NCBI RefSeq assembly: GCF_002549795.1
Contig: NZ_CP021435.1
Span: 3,162,001-3,226,000 of the forward strand
Direction of reading: 5' to 3'
DNA length: 64,000 bases
From: Halomonas beimenensis
GTDB taxonomy: Bacteria > Pseudomonadota > Gammaproteobacteria > Pseudomonadales > Halomonadaceae
The notes beneath the pieces were generated by a model that was given only the letters and a program-made list of their open reading frames with translations, was not told the origin of the DNA and ran no database searches. Position 1 is the first letter of the stretch; every line of letters begins with the position of its first letter. The position numbers and the translations under genes are program-made. Positions 28,437 to 36,556 of this stretch are shown piece by piece.

Positions 28437-29867
28437 TCAGAACCCCTTGGCCGCGCCACGCGGCCGTGCGGGCCGGGGCCGCTCGCACTCGAGGAAGCGG
28501 CCGAAACCGGCTTCGCCGGCGGGCCGGCCGTCCCGGGACACCACCCGGCCCCGGCACAGGGTCAGCACCGGCTTTCCGGTCAGTTCCAGCCCCTCATAGG
28601 GAGTGTAGTCCACGGCATGGTGCAGCTCGGCGTTGCGCACCGTGGTGCGGGCGTCGGGATCCCAAAGGGTCAGGTCGGCATCGCTGCCGATGGCGATGGT
28701 GCCCTTGCGCGGATAGAGGCCATAGATCTTGGCCGGCTGGGTGGCGGTCAGCGAGACGAAGCGGGTGGCATCGATGCGCTCCTTGATCACCCCCTCGGAG
28801 AAGAGGATCGGCAGGCGCGTCTCCAGCCCCGGGATGCCGTTGGGGATGTGCTCGAAGCTGGCCGACTCGCCATGCAGCTTCTTGCCCTGGGGATCCTCGT
28901 AGCGGAAGGGGGCGTGGTCCGAGGAGAAGACCTGGAAGACGCCGTTCTCCAGGGCCTCCCAGACCGCCTCCTGGGCCGCGGTATCGCGCGGCGGTGGGCT
29001 GCACACGCACTTGGCGCCCTCGAAGCCCTCCTGGTCCAGGTCCTCGGCGGTCAGCATCAGGTACTGGGGACAGGTCTCGCCGTAGACGCGCAGGCCGCGG
29101 CCCTGGGCCCAGCGGATCTGCTCGATCGCCTCGGGGCCCGAGACGTGCACGATAAGCAGCGGCACGTCGATCAGCTCGGCCAGCGAGATGGCCCGGTGGG
29201 TGGCCTCGCGCTCGGCGATGCGGGAATGCGCCACGCCATGGTAATAGGGGGCGGTCTTGCCCTGTGCCTCGAGCAGCTCGGTCAGGTAGGCGATGCAGTC
29301 GGCGTTCTCGGCGTGCACCATGACCATGCCGCCCTCGCGCCGGGCCATGGCCAGGACGTTGAGCACTTCACGGTCGTTGAGCTTGAGGTCGTCGTAGGTC
29401 AGGTAGATCTTGAAGGAGCTGTAGCCCTCGTCGATCAGCGCCGGCAGCTCCTCCTTGAGCACCGTCTCGGTGGGATCGGTGACGATCATGTGGAAGGCAT
29501 AGTCGACGAAGGCCTTGCCCTCGCTGCGCCGGTGGTAGTCCTCCACGGCGGCGCGCAGGCTCTGGCCCTTCTGCTGGGCGGCGAAGGGAATCACCGTGGT
29601 GGTGCCTCCCGCCGCCGCCGAGCGGGTGCCGCTGTGGAAGTCGTCGGCCATCACGGCGCCGTCGCCGAGCGGCTGATCCAGGTGACAGTGGGCATCGACG
29701 CCGCCGGGCATCACCCAGAGCCCCCGGGCGTCGATGACCTCCTCGGCCTCGCCCAGGTCCTGGCCCAGGGCGACGATGCGCCCGTCCTTGATGCCGATGT
29801 CGGCGGTGTAGCGGTCGGCCGCGGTGATCAGCTGGCCGTTGGTGATCAGGGTATCGAAGCCTGACAT
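28437..29867 (-). CDS. Dihydropyrimidinase / hydantoinase
   Basis: A 476-aa cyclic amidohydrolase. Metal ligands: H60 and H62 in DAHCHLDQP, carboxylated K153 in SSFKIYLTYDD, H185 in MVMVHAENAD, a further His in IVHVSGPEA, and the Asp of SSDHAPF. It opens the ring of hydantoins or dihydropyrimidines to N-carbamoyl amino acids. It heads a unit with the hydratase downstream and lies just downstream of a TRAP transporter (40 bp). No N-carbamoylase was found in the window. The C-terminal tail (ECERPRPARPRGAAKGF) is Arg/Pro-rich and unusual. Confidence 0.92.
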   Translation of the reverse strand: MSGFDTLITNGQLITAADRYTADIGIKDGRIVALGQDLGEAEEVIDARGLWVMPGGVDAHCHLDQPLGDGAVMADDFHSGTRSAAAGGTTTVIPFAAQQKGQSLRAAVEDYHRRSEGKAFVDYAFHMIVTDPTETVLKEELPALIDEGYSSFKIYLTYDDLKLNDREVLNVLAMARREGGMVMVHAENADCIAYLTELLEAQGKTAPYYHGVAHSRIAEREATHRAISLAELIDVPLLIVHVSGPEAIEQIRWAQGRGLRVYGETCPQYLMLTAEDLDQEGFEGAKCVCSPPPRDTAAQEAVWEALENGVFQVFSSDHAPFRYEDPQGKKLHGESASFEHIPNGIPGLETRLPILFSEGVIKERIDATRFVSLTATQPAKIYGLYPRKGTIAIGSDADLTLWDPDARTTVRNAELHHAVDYTPYEGLELTGKPVLTLCRGRVVSRDGRPAGEAGFGRFLECERPRPARPRGAAKGF

Positions 29868-29907
29868 GTCATGTGCCTCGTCGGGAGTGTCGGAAAGGGA
29901 AAGGGGC

Positions 29908-31209
29908 CTAGCTCATCGCGTTGGGCAGCCATAGCACCAGCCCGGGCCAGAGCGTGATGAGCAGCACGAAGAGCAGCATGATGGCGAGGAAGGGCAGGCT
30001 GCCGAGCATGACGTCGGAGATCGAGCCGCGGCCGCGCACGCCCTGGACCACGTAGAGGTTCATGCCGATGGGCGGGGTGATCAGCGAGACCTCCATCATG
30101 ATCACCAGGAAGATGCCGAACCACACCGGGTCGAAGCCGAACTGCACCACCATGGGCACCATGATGGGCACGGTGGCGATCATCATCGACAGGGTCTCGA
30201 GGAAGCAGCCCAGCACCAGGTAGAAGATCACCAGGGCCAGGATCAGGCCCAGCGGTGACAGTCCCAGGTCGGCGACCCACTGGGTCAGGGTGTGGGGGAT
30301 GCCGAGGATGCCGACGATGTAGTTGAGGAAGAAGGCCGCCACGATGATCAGCATGATCATCGCCGTGGTCCGCGCCATGGACAGGAAGCACTCGTGCAGC
30401 ATGGCGAGCGTCAGCTTGCGGTTGAGCGCCGCCGGCACCAGCGCCGCGACCACCCCCAGGGCGGCGGCCTCGGTGGGCGTGGCCCAGCCGCTGTAGATGC
30501 TGCCGATGACGATGGCGAAGACGAAGGCCGGCGGCAGCAGGTCCACCAGGGACGCCAGGCGCTCGCGCAGCGAGGCCCGCGGCTCGGCCTCGCCGGCCAC
30601 CCCCGGACGCAGCAGGCTGAAGGCCATGATCGCCAGCATGAAGGCCCCCGCCAACGCCAGCCCCGGCAGGATCCCGGCGATGAACAGCTTGCCGATCGAG
30701 GTGTTGGTGATGGCGCCGTAGATGATCATGTTGATGCTCGGCGGGATCAGGATGCCGAGCGTCGCCCCGGCGGCCAGGGTGCCCAGCGCCAGCCGCTCGC
30801 TGTAGCCCCGCTCGGCGAAGGCCGGCAGCGCCACGGTGCCGATGGTCGCGGCGGTGGCCACCGAGGAGCCGGACATGGCGGCGAACACCGAGGAAGCCCC
30901 GATGTTGGTATGCAGCAACCCCCCGGGCATGCGGTTGAGCCACACCGACAGGGCGCTGTACATCCGCTCGGTGATGCCGCTGCGCAGCAGCAGCTCCCCC
31001 AGCAGGATGAACAGCGGGATGGCGGTGAGGATGAAATCGTTCAGGGTGCCCCAGAGGGTGTCCCCGAAGGAATACAGCAGCGGCGTGCCCAGGTACATCA
31101 GGGTGCCCAGGGCGGCCACCGAGAAGATGGCCACCGCCACGTGGATGCCGGCCGCCATCATGCCCAGCATGACGAGAAAGCCGACCAGGACCTCGATTGC
31201 ACCGATCAT
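29908..31209 (-). CDS. dctM: TRAP transporter large permease DctM (system 1)
   Basis: A 433-aa DctM with about 12 membrane segments. Signatures: AIPLFILLGELLLRSGI, SSVFAAMSGSSVATAATIGTVALP, GTLAAGATLGILIPPSINMIIYG, GWATPTEAAALGVVAA, EVSLITPPIGMNLYVVQGV. Starts at 31209 in an ATGA overlap with dctQ. With DctP and DctQ upstream it forms a sodium-driven uptake system; position next to the hydantoinase suggests it brings in the pathway substrate. Confidence 0.95.
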   Translation of the reverse strand: MIGAIEVLVGFLVMLGMMAAGIHVAVAIFSVAALGTLMYLGTPLLYSFGDTLWGTLNDFILTAIPLFILLGELLLRSGITERMYSALSVWLNRMPGGLLHTNIGASSVFAAMSGSSVATAATIGTVALPAFAERGYSERLALGTLAAGATLGILIPPSINMIIYGAITNTSIGKLFIAGILPGLALAGAFMLAIMAFSLLRPGVAGEAEPRASLRERLASLVDLLPPAFVFAIVIGSIYSGWATPTEAAALGVVAALVPAALNRKLTLAMLHECFLSMARTTAMIMLIIVAAFFLNYIVGILGIPHTLTQWVADLGLSPLGLILALVIFYLVLGCFLETLSMMIATVPIMVPMVVQFGFDPVWFGIFLVIMMEVSLITPPIGMNLYVVQGVRGRGSISDVMLGSLPFLAIMLLFVLLITLWPGLVLWLPNAMS

Positions 31210-31820
31210 GTCGACGGCTCCCCTTGGGCGGAATGGGTCGTGTCTCCGGCATAGTCCTGCCGGGCCTCGTCCAGCTCGTCCTGGGCGCTGCGCGGGCCAT
31301 AGTCCCGGTTCAGCGCACCCAAGCGTCCGCCGGCCAGCTGCCCCAGGGCATGCAGGGCCAGCAGGGTGGTCAGCACGGCGAAGACGCCGAGCCCCAGGAT
31401 CCACAGGCTCTGCGGGATCCACAGCGGCGTCTGCAGCGGGGTGCTGGCGAGACTGCCGAACTCGAGCGTCTCGTGCAGGGTCGCCACCGCCCGCCACAGC
31501 ATGAACAGCGAGAACCCCGCCAGCAGCAGCATCGCCAGGGCGTTGAGGGGCGCCTGCAAGGGCCCCGGCAGGCGGGCCATCAGCACATCGACCCGGGTGT
31601 GGGCGCGGTGCAGCAGGGCATAGGCGAAGCTGAACGAGACACCGATCGCCAGCACGTAGCCGCCGATCTCGTCGACGCCCTGCAGGGAGAAGTTGAAGAG
31701 CTTGCGGGCGATCACCTCGAAGGTGATCAGCAGCGACAGGCCCAGCGCGCCATAGCCGGCGGCGACGGCGGCGCCATGGGCCAGTCGGCGGGCGAGCCAG
31801 TAGGGACTCCGGGATACCAT
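31206..31820 (-). CDS. dctQ: TRAP transporter small permease DctQ (system 1)
   Basis: A 204-aa, four-TM DctQ subunit; the start at 31820 has GGAGG upstream. The membrane core runs from about 15 to 165 (LLITFEVIARKLFNFSLQGVDEIGGYVLAIGVSFSFAYAL, RVDVLMARLP). An acidic/hydrophilic tail of about 35 residues (NRDYGPRSAQDELDEARQDY) is longer than usual. Overlaps dctM by ATGA. Confidence 0.92.
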   Translation of the reverse strand: MVSRSPYWLARRLAHGAAVAAGYGALGLSLLITFEVIARKLFNFSLQGVDEIGGYVLAIGVSFSFAYALLHRAHTRVDVLMARLPGPLQAPLNALAMLLLAGFSLFMLWRAVATLHETLEFGSLASTPLQTPLWIPQSLWILGLGVFAVLTTLLALHALGQLAGGRLGALNRDYGPRSAQDELDEARQDYAGDTTHSAQGEPST

Positions 31821-31837
31821 CGGGCACCTCCAGGGGG

Positions 31838-31857
31838 GCCCCGGCCGCGGCCGGGGC
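31838..31857 (-). promoter_or_regulatory. Hairpin between dctP and dctQ (system 1)
   Basis: A perfect palindrome GCCCCGGCC-GC-GGCCGGGGC in the 130-bp gap between binding protein and small permease, analogous to the hairpin at 10640 in the TAXI operon. Likely sets higher expression of the binding protein. Confidence 0.5.
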
Positions 31858-31950
31858 GCGAGTTGACGACGCTTACAGGGCACTTCCAACCGTCGGGCGA
31901 AATGAGCGACGGGAAAGCTCATCTCCGTTGCCCGATCCGGGAAGGCACTC

Positions 31951-33006
31951 TCACTGGATGGTCAGGCCGGCGGCCTCGCCGACGGTGGCGTTCCAGTCCT
32001 CGACACAGGCGTCATACTGCTGGCTGCAGGTCTCGGCCCACACCGGCAGCACCGCCTCGCTGGTGATCGCCTCGACCAGCTGGCGGGAGTCCGGGTCGAT
32101 CTCCACCAGGGCCATGTCGTAGGCCTCGTGGCCGGTGCAGCTTTCCTGGCCGGTGTTGCAGGCGATGGCGTCGTCGTTGACGTCGTAGGCCAGCTCCCAC
32201 ATCTGGTCCTCGAGGCGAGCGAAGGCCTCGGTAAGCTCCTGCTGCTGGGCCTCGCTGAAGCCGTTCCAGGTGTCCAGGTTCATGAAGTGCCCCTGGACCG
32301 AGTAGGCGAGCGGCAACGGCACGAAGGTGTCGGTGACCTCGGGCCACTTGCCGTTGTTGCCGGCGGAGGGCGCCGTCACGCCGCAGTCGGCCACGCCGCG
32401 CTGCAGCGCCAGGTAGACCTCGCTGAACTGCAGGGTCACCGGGGTCGCGCCGAGGCCCTGGACCAGGCGCGACATGGAAGGCGTGAAGACCCGGACCTTC
32501 TTGCCCTCCAGGTCCGCGACGCCCTCGATGTCACCGTTGCAGAACATCATCTGCGGCCCGAAGGGCCAGAGCGTCATCAGCTTGGCGTTGAAGCGCTCCT
32601 GCAGGCGCGCATCGAACGTCTCGCGTACCGCATCGACCGCCTCGCGCTGGGCATCGAGCCCGGACGCCACGCCGGCCAGGTCGATCCCCTCGAAGAACGG
32701 CTCGTCCCGGGAGGCCATGCCGATCTGCACCGACATCACGTCGAAGGCGCCGGAACGGATCAGTCGCAGGGCGTCGGCCGCCTCGACGCCGATGGCGTCC
32801 ATGGGGTTATAGACGACCGCCAGGTCGTCTCGGGCGTCGAGCTCGCTGAAGAAGGGCCGTTCCACCTCTTCCACGTGGAGCTTGTTGCCGGAGAAGTTGC
32901 CGACGGTACGCAGCATGGTCTCGTCGGCCTGGGCCAGGCCGCCGAGCAGCATGCCGCCGGTCAGCGACACGCCGAGTGCGATTGCCTTGGGAGTCATGGT
33001 TGGCAT
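31951..33006 (-). CDS. dctP: TRAP transporter substrate-binding protein DctP (system 1)
   Basis: A 351-aa periplasmic protein with a signal peptide (PKAIALGVSLTGGMLLGGLAQA-DE). DctP fold with LEGKKVRVFTPSMSRLVQGLGATPVTLQFSEVYLALQRGVADCG, in which the Arg of KVRV is the usual carboxylate-binding residue. It has six cysteines in the mature part, four of them clustered near the C-terminus (ACNTGQESC, ETCSQQYDACVEDW), which suggests disulfides and is unusual for DctP. Substrate unknown; expected to carry a carboxylate. Confidence 0.92.
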   Translation of the reverse strand: MPTMTPKAIALGVSLTGGMLLGGLAQADETMLRTVGNFSGNKLHVEEVERPFFSELDARDDLAVVYNPMDAIGVEAADALRLIRSGAFDVMSVQIGMASRDEPFFEGIDLAGVASGLDAQREAVDAVRETFDARLQERFNAKLMTLWPFGPQMMFCNGDIEGVADLEGKKVRVFTPSMSRLVQGLGATPVTLQFSEVYLALQRGVADCGVTAPSAGNNGKWPEVTDTFVPLPLAYSVQGHFMNLDTWNGFSEAQQQELTEAFARLEDQMWELAYDVNDDAIACNTGQESCTGHEAYDMALVEIDPDSRQLVEAITSEAVLPVWAETCSQQYDACVEDWNATVGEAAGLTIQ

Positions 33007-33093
33007 CGGGTCACCTCTTGATTGGGATTGTTGATGGTGGTCTTGCCGTGGCGTCTTGCCTGTCTAAGAGCTTGTTTCAAACCCCGAGTTACT

Positions 33094-33211
33094 GAGATGA
33101 GCTTTCCCGGTACCAAGCCTCCGCGAGGGCGCTGTGAACCCCTCCCTGGGCGCTACCGACGCCATCCCTGGCGTAGGACCCTCGCTTCGCCTTGTCCCCG
33201 GCGCTCATCTC
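33094..33211. repeat. Dispersed structured intergenic repeat, copy B (reverse orientation)
   Basis: Same element as 24634-24751 but inverted. Outer stem GAGATGAGC / GCTCATCTC (33094-102 with 33203-211), a CCGG pair, a short CAAG / CTTG stem, inner stem GCGAGGG / CCCTCGC (33123-29 with 33179-85), and the conserved core in between. The outer stem differs from copy A by a base pair changed on both strands (GGG/CCC versus GAG/CTC). Between the dctP start and the isomerase stop; no ORF. Confidence 0.85.
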
Positions 33212-33251
33212 GGCCGGCGTCTGATAATGAGCCCCTCAGTCATCCCAGGGC

Positions 33252-33989
33252 TCACGCCGCCAGGCGCGAGTCCTGGAAGAGTTGCCCCCAGCCCTCCAGG
33301 CGGGTGGGGTCGACTCCGCTCATGGCCAGGGTCTTCCAGACCGTGACGCTGACCGAGTCGTAGATGGGGATGCCGAGTTCGCGCTCCAGCGCGGGCACGA
33401 TGCCCGCGCCGCGCAGGTTGGTGCAGAGGATGGTGATGGCCTGGGGCCGGGCCTTGGCAACCTCGCGGACCATCCCGGCCAGCGTGGCCTCGTCGTACTC
33501 CGAGAAGGAGAAGTTGCCGCGATCGTTCAGGTGGCGCTCGGCGACCACCTCGATGCCCTCGGCCCGATAGTTCGCGAAGATCGCGTCCTGGATGTCGTCG
33601 AGGTAGGGCGTCACCAGGCCCAGCCGGGTCACCCCGGTGCGCCCGAGGGCCTCGTTGAGCGCCAGCACGCTGGTGGTGGCCGGCACCCCGGTGGTCTCGG
33701 TGATGGCGGCACACAGTCGACGGTCGGCCTCGAACCCCAGCCAGCTGGCCGAGGTGCCGTTCCAGGCGATGACGTCCATGCGGGCGTCGTTGAGCAGTCG
33801 GGCGGCCTCCAGCAGCGGGGCCGGGTCGAACTGCGCCAGCGCCTCGTCACGCATCGAGATCTCCTTGACCGTGAAGCGCTGGAAGTGCGCCGTCACCTCG
33901 GGCATGAGATCGCGCAGCAGGGCCGCGGTGTAGGGCTCCAGCACGGTGTTGGAGGACGGGGTGAGCATGCCGATGAGGGTTCGCGTCAT
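33252..33989 (-). CDS. Maleate isomerase / arylmalonate decarboxylase-family protein (Asp/Glu racemase superfamily)
   Basis: A 245-aa protein, MTRTLIGMLTPSSNTVLEPYTAALL, typical of the maleate cis-trans isomerase/AMDase branch. The first active-site position reads WNGTSASW (residues 76-83), with GTS in place of a cysteine loop as in arylmalonate decarboxylase, while the second Cys is present (C189 in ITILCTNLRGAG). A one-cysteine arrangement favours decarboxylase-like or one-base chemistry over racemisation (inference from the family). AGGA precedes the start at 33989. Divergent from the GntR gene at 34141, with a shared operator region between. Confidence 0.8.
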   Translation of the reverse strand: MTRTLIGMLTPSSNTVLEPYTAALLRDLMPEVTAHFQRFTVKEISMRDEALAQFDPAPLLEAARLLNDARMDVIAWNGTSASWLGFEADRRLCAAITETTGVPATTSVLALNEALGRTGVTRLGLVTPYLDDIQDAIFANYRAEGIEVVAERHLNDRGNFSFSEYDEATLAGMVREVAKARPQAITILCTNLRGAGIVPALERELGIPIYDSVSVTVWKTLAMSGVDPTRLEGWGQLFQDSRLAA

Positions 33990-34009
33990 GGGCGGAATCC
34001 TTGTTTTTG

Positions 34010-34036
34010 TCGTATTCTGCATTTTGAATTCAAAAT
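34010..34036. promoter_or_regulatory. Operator-like palindrome ATTTTGAATTCAAAAT with upstream box
   Basis: A perfect 16-bp palindrome at 34021-34036 in the divergent promoter. The segment from 34010 (TCGTATTCTG, C, ATTTTG, A, ATT) recurs with two mismatches at 34905-34925, just before the dctP2 operon. Probably the binding box of the adjacent GntR regulator. Confidence 0.6.
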
Positions 34037-34140
34037 ACACGAACACCAGCGTTGCACAACTCCGAGATTTTGCAAGTACACTTTTCCTCCGACGGCCGCC
34101 GCGCCCCCCCAGGCCGGCCACGACATCCCCAGGAGAGCCC

Positions 34141-34842
34141 ATGGACGATATCGCCCCGCCCGCCGACGCCACGCCCCGACACGACGAGGCGCCCCGCCTG
34201 CGACGCCTGTCGCTCTACGAGGTGGTCGCCGAGCGCCTGCGCGAGATGGTGCTGGAAGGCGAGCTGCCGCCGGGCGGCCGGATCTCGGAAAAGAAACTCT
34301 GCGAGACCTTCGAGGTGTCCCGCACGCCCCTGCGCGAGGCGCTCAAGGTGCTGGCCAACGAGGGCATCATCGAGCTGCTGCCCAATCGCGGGGCCAAGGT
34401 GACCGAGGTGGAACCCCGGGAGGTGGCCGACCTCTTCGAGGTCATGGTGGAGCTGGAGGGACTGTCCGGACGGCTGCTGGCGAGCCGCGCCGACGAGGTC
34501 GCGATCGCCGAGATCCGCGACCTGCACGACCGGATGATGGCGCACTATCGGCAACAGGAACGCCAGGACTACTTCGCGCTCAACCAGCGCCTGCACCGGC
34601 GCCTGACCGAGATCGCCGGGAACCGCGTGCTGCTCGAGCTGGAGGCATCGCTGACGGTGAAGGTCACCCGCGCCCGCTACGCCGCGAACCTGCAGCTGGG
34701 CCGCTGGGAGGAGTCGGCCCGGGAGCACCAGGCGATCCTCGAGGCCCTGGAGCGGCGTGACGGCGAGGGCCTGGCGCGAGCCATGCGCGAGCACATGCGA
34801 CGCACCGGCGAGGCGGTGATCCAGGGGCTGGTCGACGGCTGA
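34141..34842 (+). CDS. GntR/FadR (FCD) transcriptional regulator
   Basis: A 233-aa regulator. Winged helix about 25-90 (LSLYEVVAERLREMVLEGELPPGGRISEKKLCETFEVSRTPLREALKVLANEGII) and FCD domain about 100-225 (DLFEVMVELEGLSGRLLASRA; metal-ligand His residues in QRLHRRLTEIAGN and REHQAILEAL). CAGGAGAG precedes the ATG. It lies between the divergent isomerase and the co-directional TRAP operon, both preceded by a shared box, so it probably controls both. Most similar in this window to the GntR gene at 38841. Confidence 0.9.
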   Translation: MDDIAPPADATPRHDEAPRLRRLSLYEVVAERLREMVLEGELPPGGRISEKKLCETFEVSRTPLREALKVLANEGIIELLPNRGAKVTEVEPREVADLFEVMVELEGLSGRLLASRADEVAIAEIRDLHDRMMAHYRQQERQDYFALNQRLHRRLTEIAGNRVLLELEASLTVKVTRARYAANLQLGRWEESAREHQAILEALERRDGEGLARAMREHMRRTGEAVIQGLVDG

Positions 34843-34904
34843 AGGGCGAGCAATGCGCAAAGAGAAAAATATAAGTTACTGATTTTTATTGATTTATAAA
34901 AATA

Positions 34905-34928
34905 TCGTATTCTGTATTTTGTATTTTC
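34905..34928. promoter_or_regulatory. Second copy of the TCGTATTCTG-Y-ATTTTG box, upstream of dctP2
   Basis: Matches 34010-34030 at 19 of 21 positions. Read on the minus strand it is a run of ATAC-ending repeats (AAAATAC, AAAATAC, AGAATAC). The leader 34843-35003 is strongly AT-rich around it, as expected of a promoter/operator. Confidence 0.55.
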
Positions 34929-35003
34929 TCCCATCCTGTCCTATGGTTTTCCTTGACCGCGCCCCGGGCGCGTCCACCGCCACCCAACGCGAAGGAAAAC
35001 CGC

Positions 35004-36002
35004 ATGACAACAACAACCGCTTTCTCCCGCACCTCCACCACCCTGCTGCTCGCCCTGGGTCTCGGCAGCCCGCTGATGGCCGGTGCCGACACCCTGCGCT
35101 TCGGCGGCAACTTCACCGATGACCACTCGAGCAGCCGCGCCATGGCGATCTTCCAGGAGAAGCTCGCCGAGCGCACCGACGGCGAGCTCACCGCCCAGCT
35201 GTTCCCCAACATGCAGCTCGGCGGCGCCGGCGAGAACGTCGACCAGGTGAGCTCCGGTGCCATCATGGGCACCTGGATCGGCGTCTCCTACCTCTCGCGC
35301 ACCGTGCCCGAACTCGAGGCCCTGAGCCTGCCCTTCGCCTTCGACAGCCGCGAGGACGCCTTCGCGCTGATCGACGGCGAGATCGGCGAGCTGCTCGACG
35401 AGAAGCTCGCCGAGGCGGGCTTCACCGCACTGGGCTACATGGAACTGGGCTTCCGCCACGTCACCAACGACGTGCAGCCCCTGGACTCCATCGAGGACTT
35501 CCAGGACCTCAAGATCCGCCTCCAGCCCAACCAGACCCACCTGGACACCTTCCGCGCCATCGGGGCCAACCCGGTCTCCATGGACATCAACGAGGTCTAC
35601 GGGGCCCTGCAGCAGGGCGTGCTGGACGGCCAGGAGAACCCCTACAGCATCATCAGCACCAAGCGGCTCGACGAGGTGCAGCAGTACCTCTCCGACACCG
35701 GCCACTTCTACGACTACATCGTGGTGGCCGCCAACCGGGACAAGTTCGAATCGCTGAGCGAGGAAGAGCGGCAGGCCGTGCGGGCCGCCATGGACGAGGC
35801 CGTGGCCTGGCAGCGCCAGACCGCCGCCGAGGAGGACGAGGCCGCCCGCGAGACGCTGATCGAACGAGGCATGGAGTTCACCCCGATCAGCGACGAGACC
35901 CGCAGCGCGCTCCGTGACGCCAGCCAGGGCGTGGTCGATGACCTGCGCGACAAGATCGGCGCGGACATCGTCGACCGGGTGCTCGAGGAGCTGGAAGCAT
36001 GA
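35004..36002 (+). CDS. dctP: TRAP transporter substrate-binding protein DctP (system 2)
   Basis: A 332-aa periplasmic binding protein; the ATG at 35004 has GAAGGA upstream and gives a good signal peptide (STTLLLALGLGSPLMAGA-DT). Motifs: IFQEKLAERTDGELTAQLFPNMQLGGAGENVDQVSSGAI, SLPFAFDSREDAF, DLKIRLQPNQTHLDTFRAIGANPVSMDINEVYGALQQGVLDGQENPY. The Arg in KIRLQP is the expected carboxylate contact. The set differs clearly from system 1 and has no extra cysteines. First gene of the dctPQM2-racemase unit. Confidence 0.94.
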   Translation: MTTTTAFSRTSTTLLLALGLGSPLMAGADTLRFGGNFTDDHSSSRAMAIFQEKLAERTDGELTAQLFPNMQLGGAGENVDQVSSGAIMGTWIGVSYLSRTVPELEALSLPFAFDSREDAFALIDGEIGELLDEKLAEAGFTALGYMELGFRHVTNDVQPLDSIEDFQDLKIRLQPNQTHLDTFRAIGANPVSMDINEVYGALQQGVLDGQENPYSIISTKRLDEVQQYLSDTGHFYDYIVVAANRDKFESLSEEERQAVRAAMDEAVAWQRQTAAEEDEAARETLIERGMEFTPISDETRSALRDASQGVVDDLRDKIGADIVDRVLEELEA

Positions 36003-36556
36003 CACCCGCCTGGCACCGGCTGGAGGCGTACGCCTCCAGCCCCTTCAAGCGACATTTCCTGCATGGCCTGGCGCTGCTCGATCGGAGCTCCTACTACGCC
36101 ATCCTGGTGGCCATGGCCCTGATGACGGTGCTGGTCTCGGCCCAGGTGTTCGCCCGCTACGTGCTCGGCACCTCCATCGACTCCGCCGACGAGCTGTCCC
36201 GGCTGTTCTTCGTCTGGGCGATCTTCCTGGCCATCCCCCACGGCATCAAGGTGGGGATCCACGTCGGCATCGATGCCCTGGTCAGCCTGCTGCCGAAGGC
36301 CCTCCAGGATGGACTGGCGCGGCTGATGGCGATGATCGCCGCCGTCTTCATGGCCGCGCTGTTCTGGATCAGCCTCGGTGCCGTCGCCGACAAGTGGCAG
36401 GAGCTGATGCCGACCCTGCCGGTCACCGCCGCCGTCTTCTACATCGCCGTGCTGATCTGTGCCGGCCACTGCTGCCTGCACCTGATCGCCCAGGCCGGAG
36501 GGCTGGAGCCGTTGCCCAGCGCCCCGACCGACCGGCAAGGAGGGAACGACTCATGA
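35999..36556 (+). CDS. dctQ: TRAP transporter small permease DctQ (system 2)
   Basis: A 185-aa four-TM protein (SSYYAILVAMALMTVLVSAQVFARYVLGTSIDSADELSRLFFVWAIFLAIPHGIKVGIHVGID). The ATGA overlap with both dctP2 and dctM2 shows tight translational coupling. Confidence 0.93.
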   Translation: MTPAWHRLEAYASSPFKRHFLHGLALLDRSSYYAILVAMALMTVLVSAQVFARYVLGTSIDSADELSRLFFVWAIFLAIPHGIKVGIHVGIDALVSLLPKALQDGLARLMAMIAAVFMAALFWISLGAVADKWQELMPTLPVTAAVFYIAVLICAGHCCLHLIAQAGGLEPLPSAPTDRQGGNDS

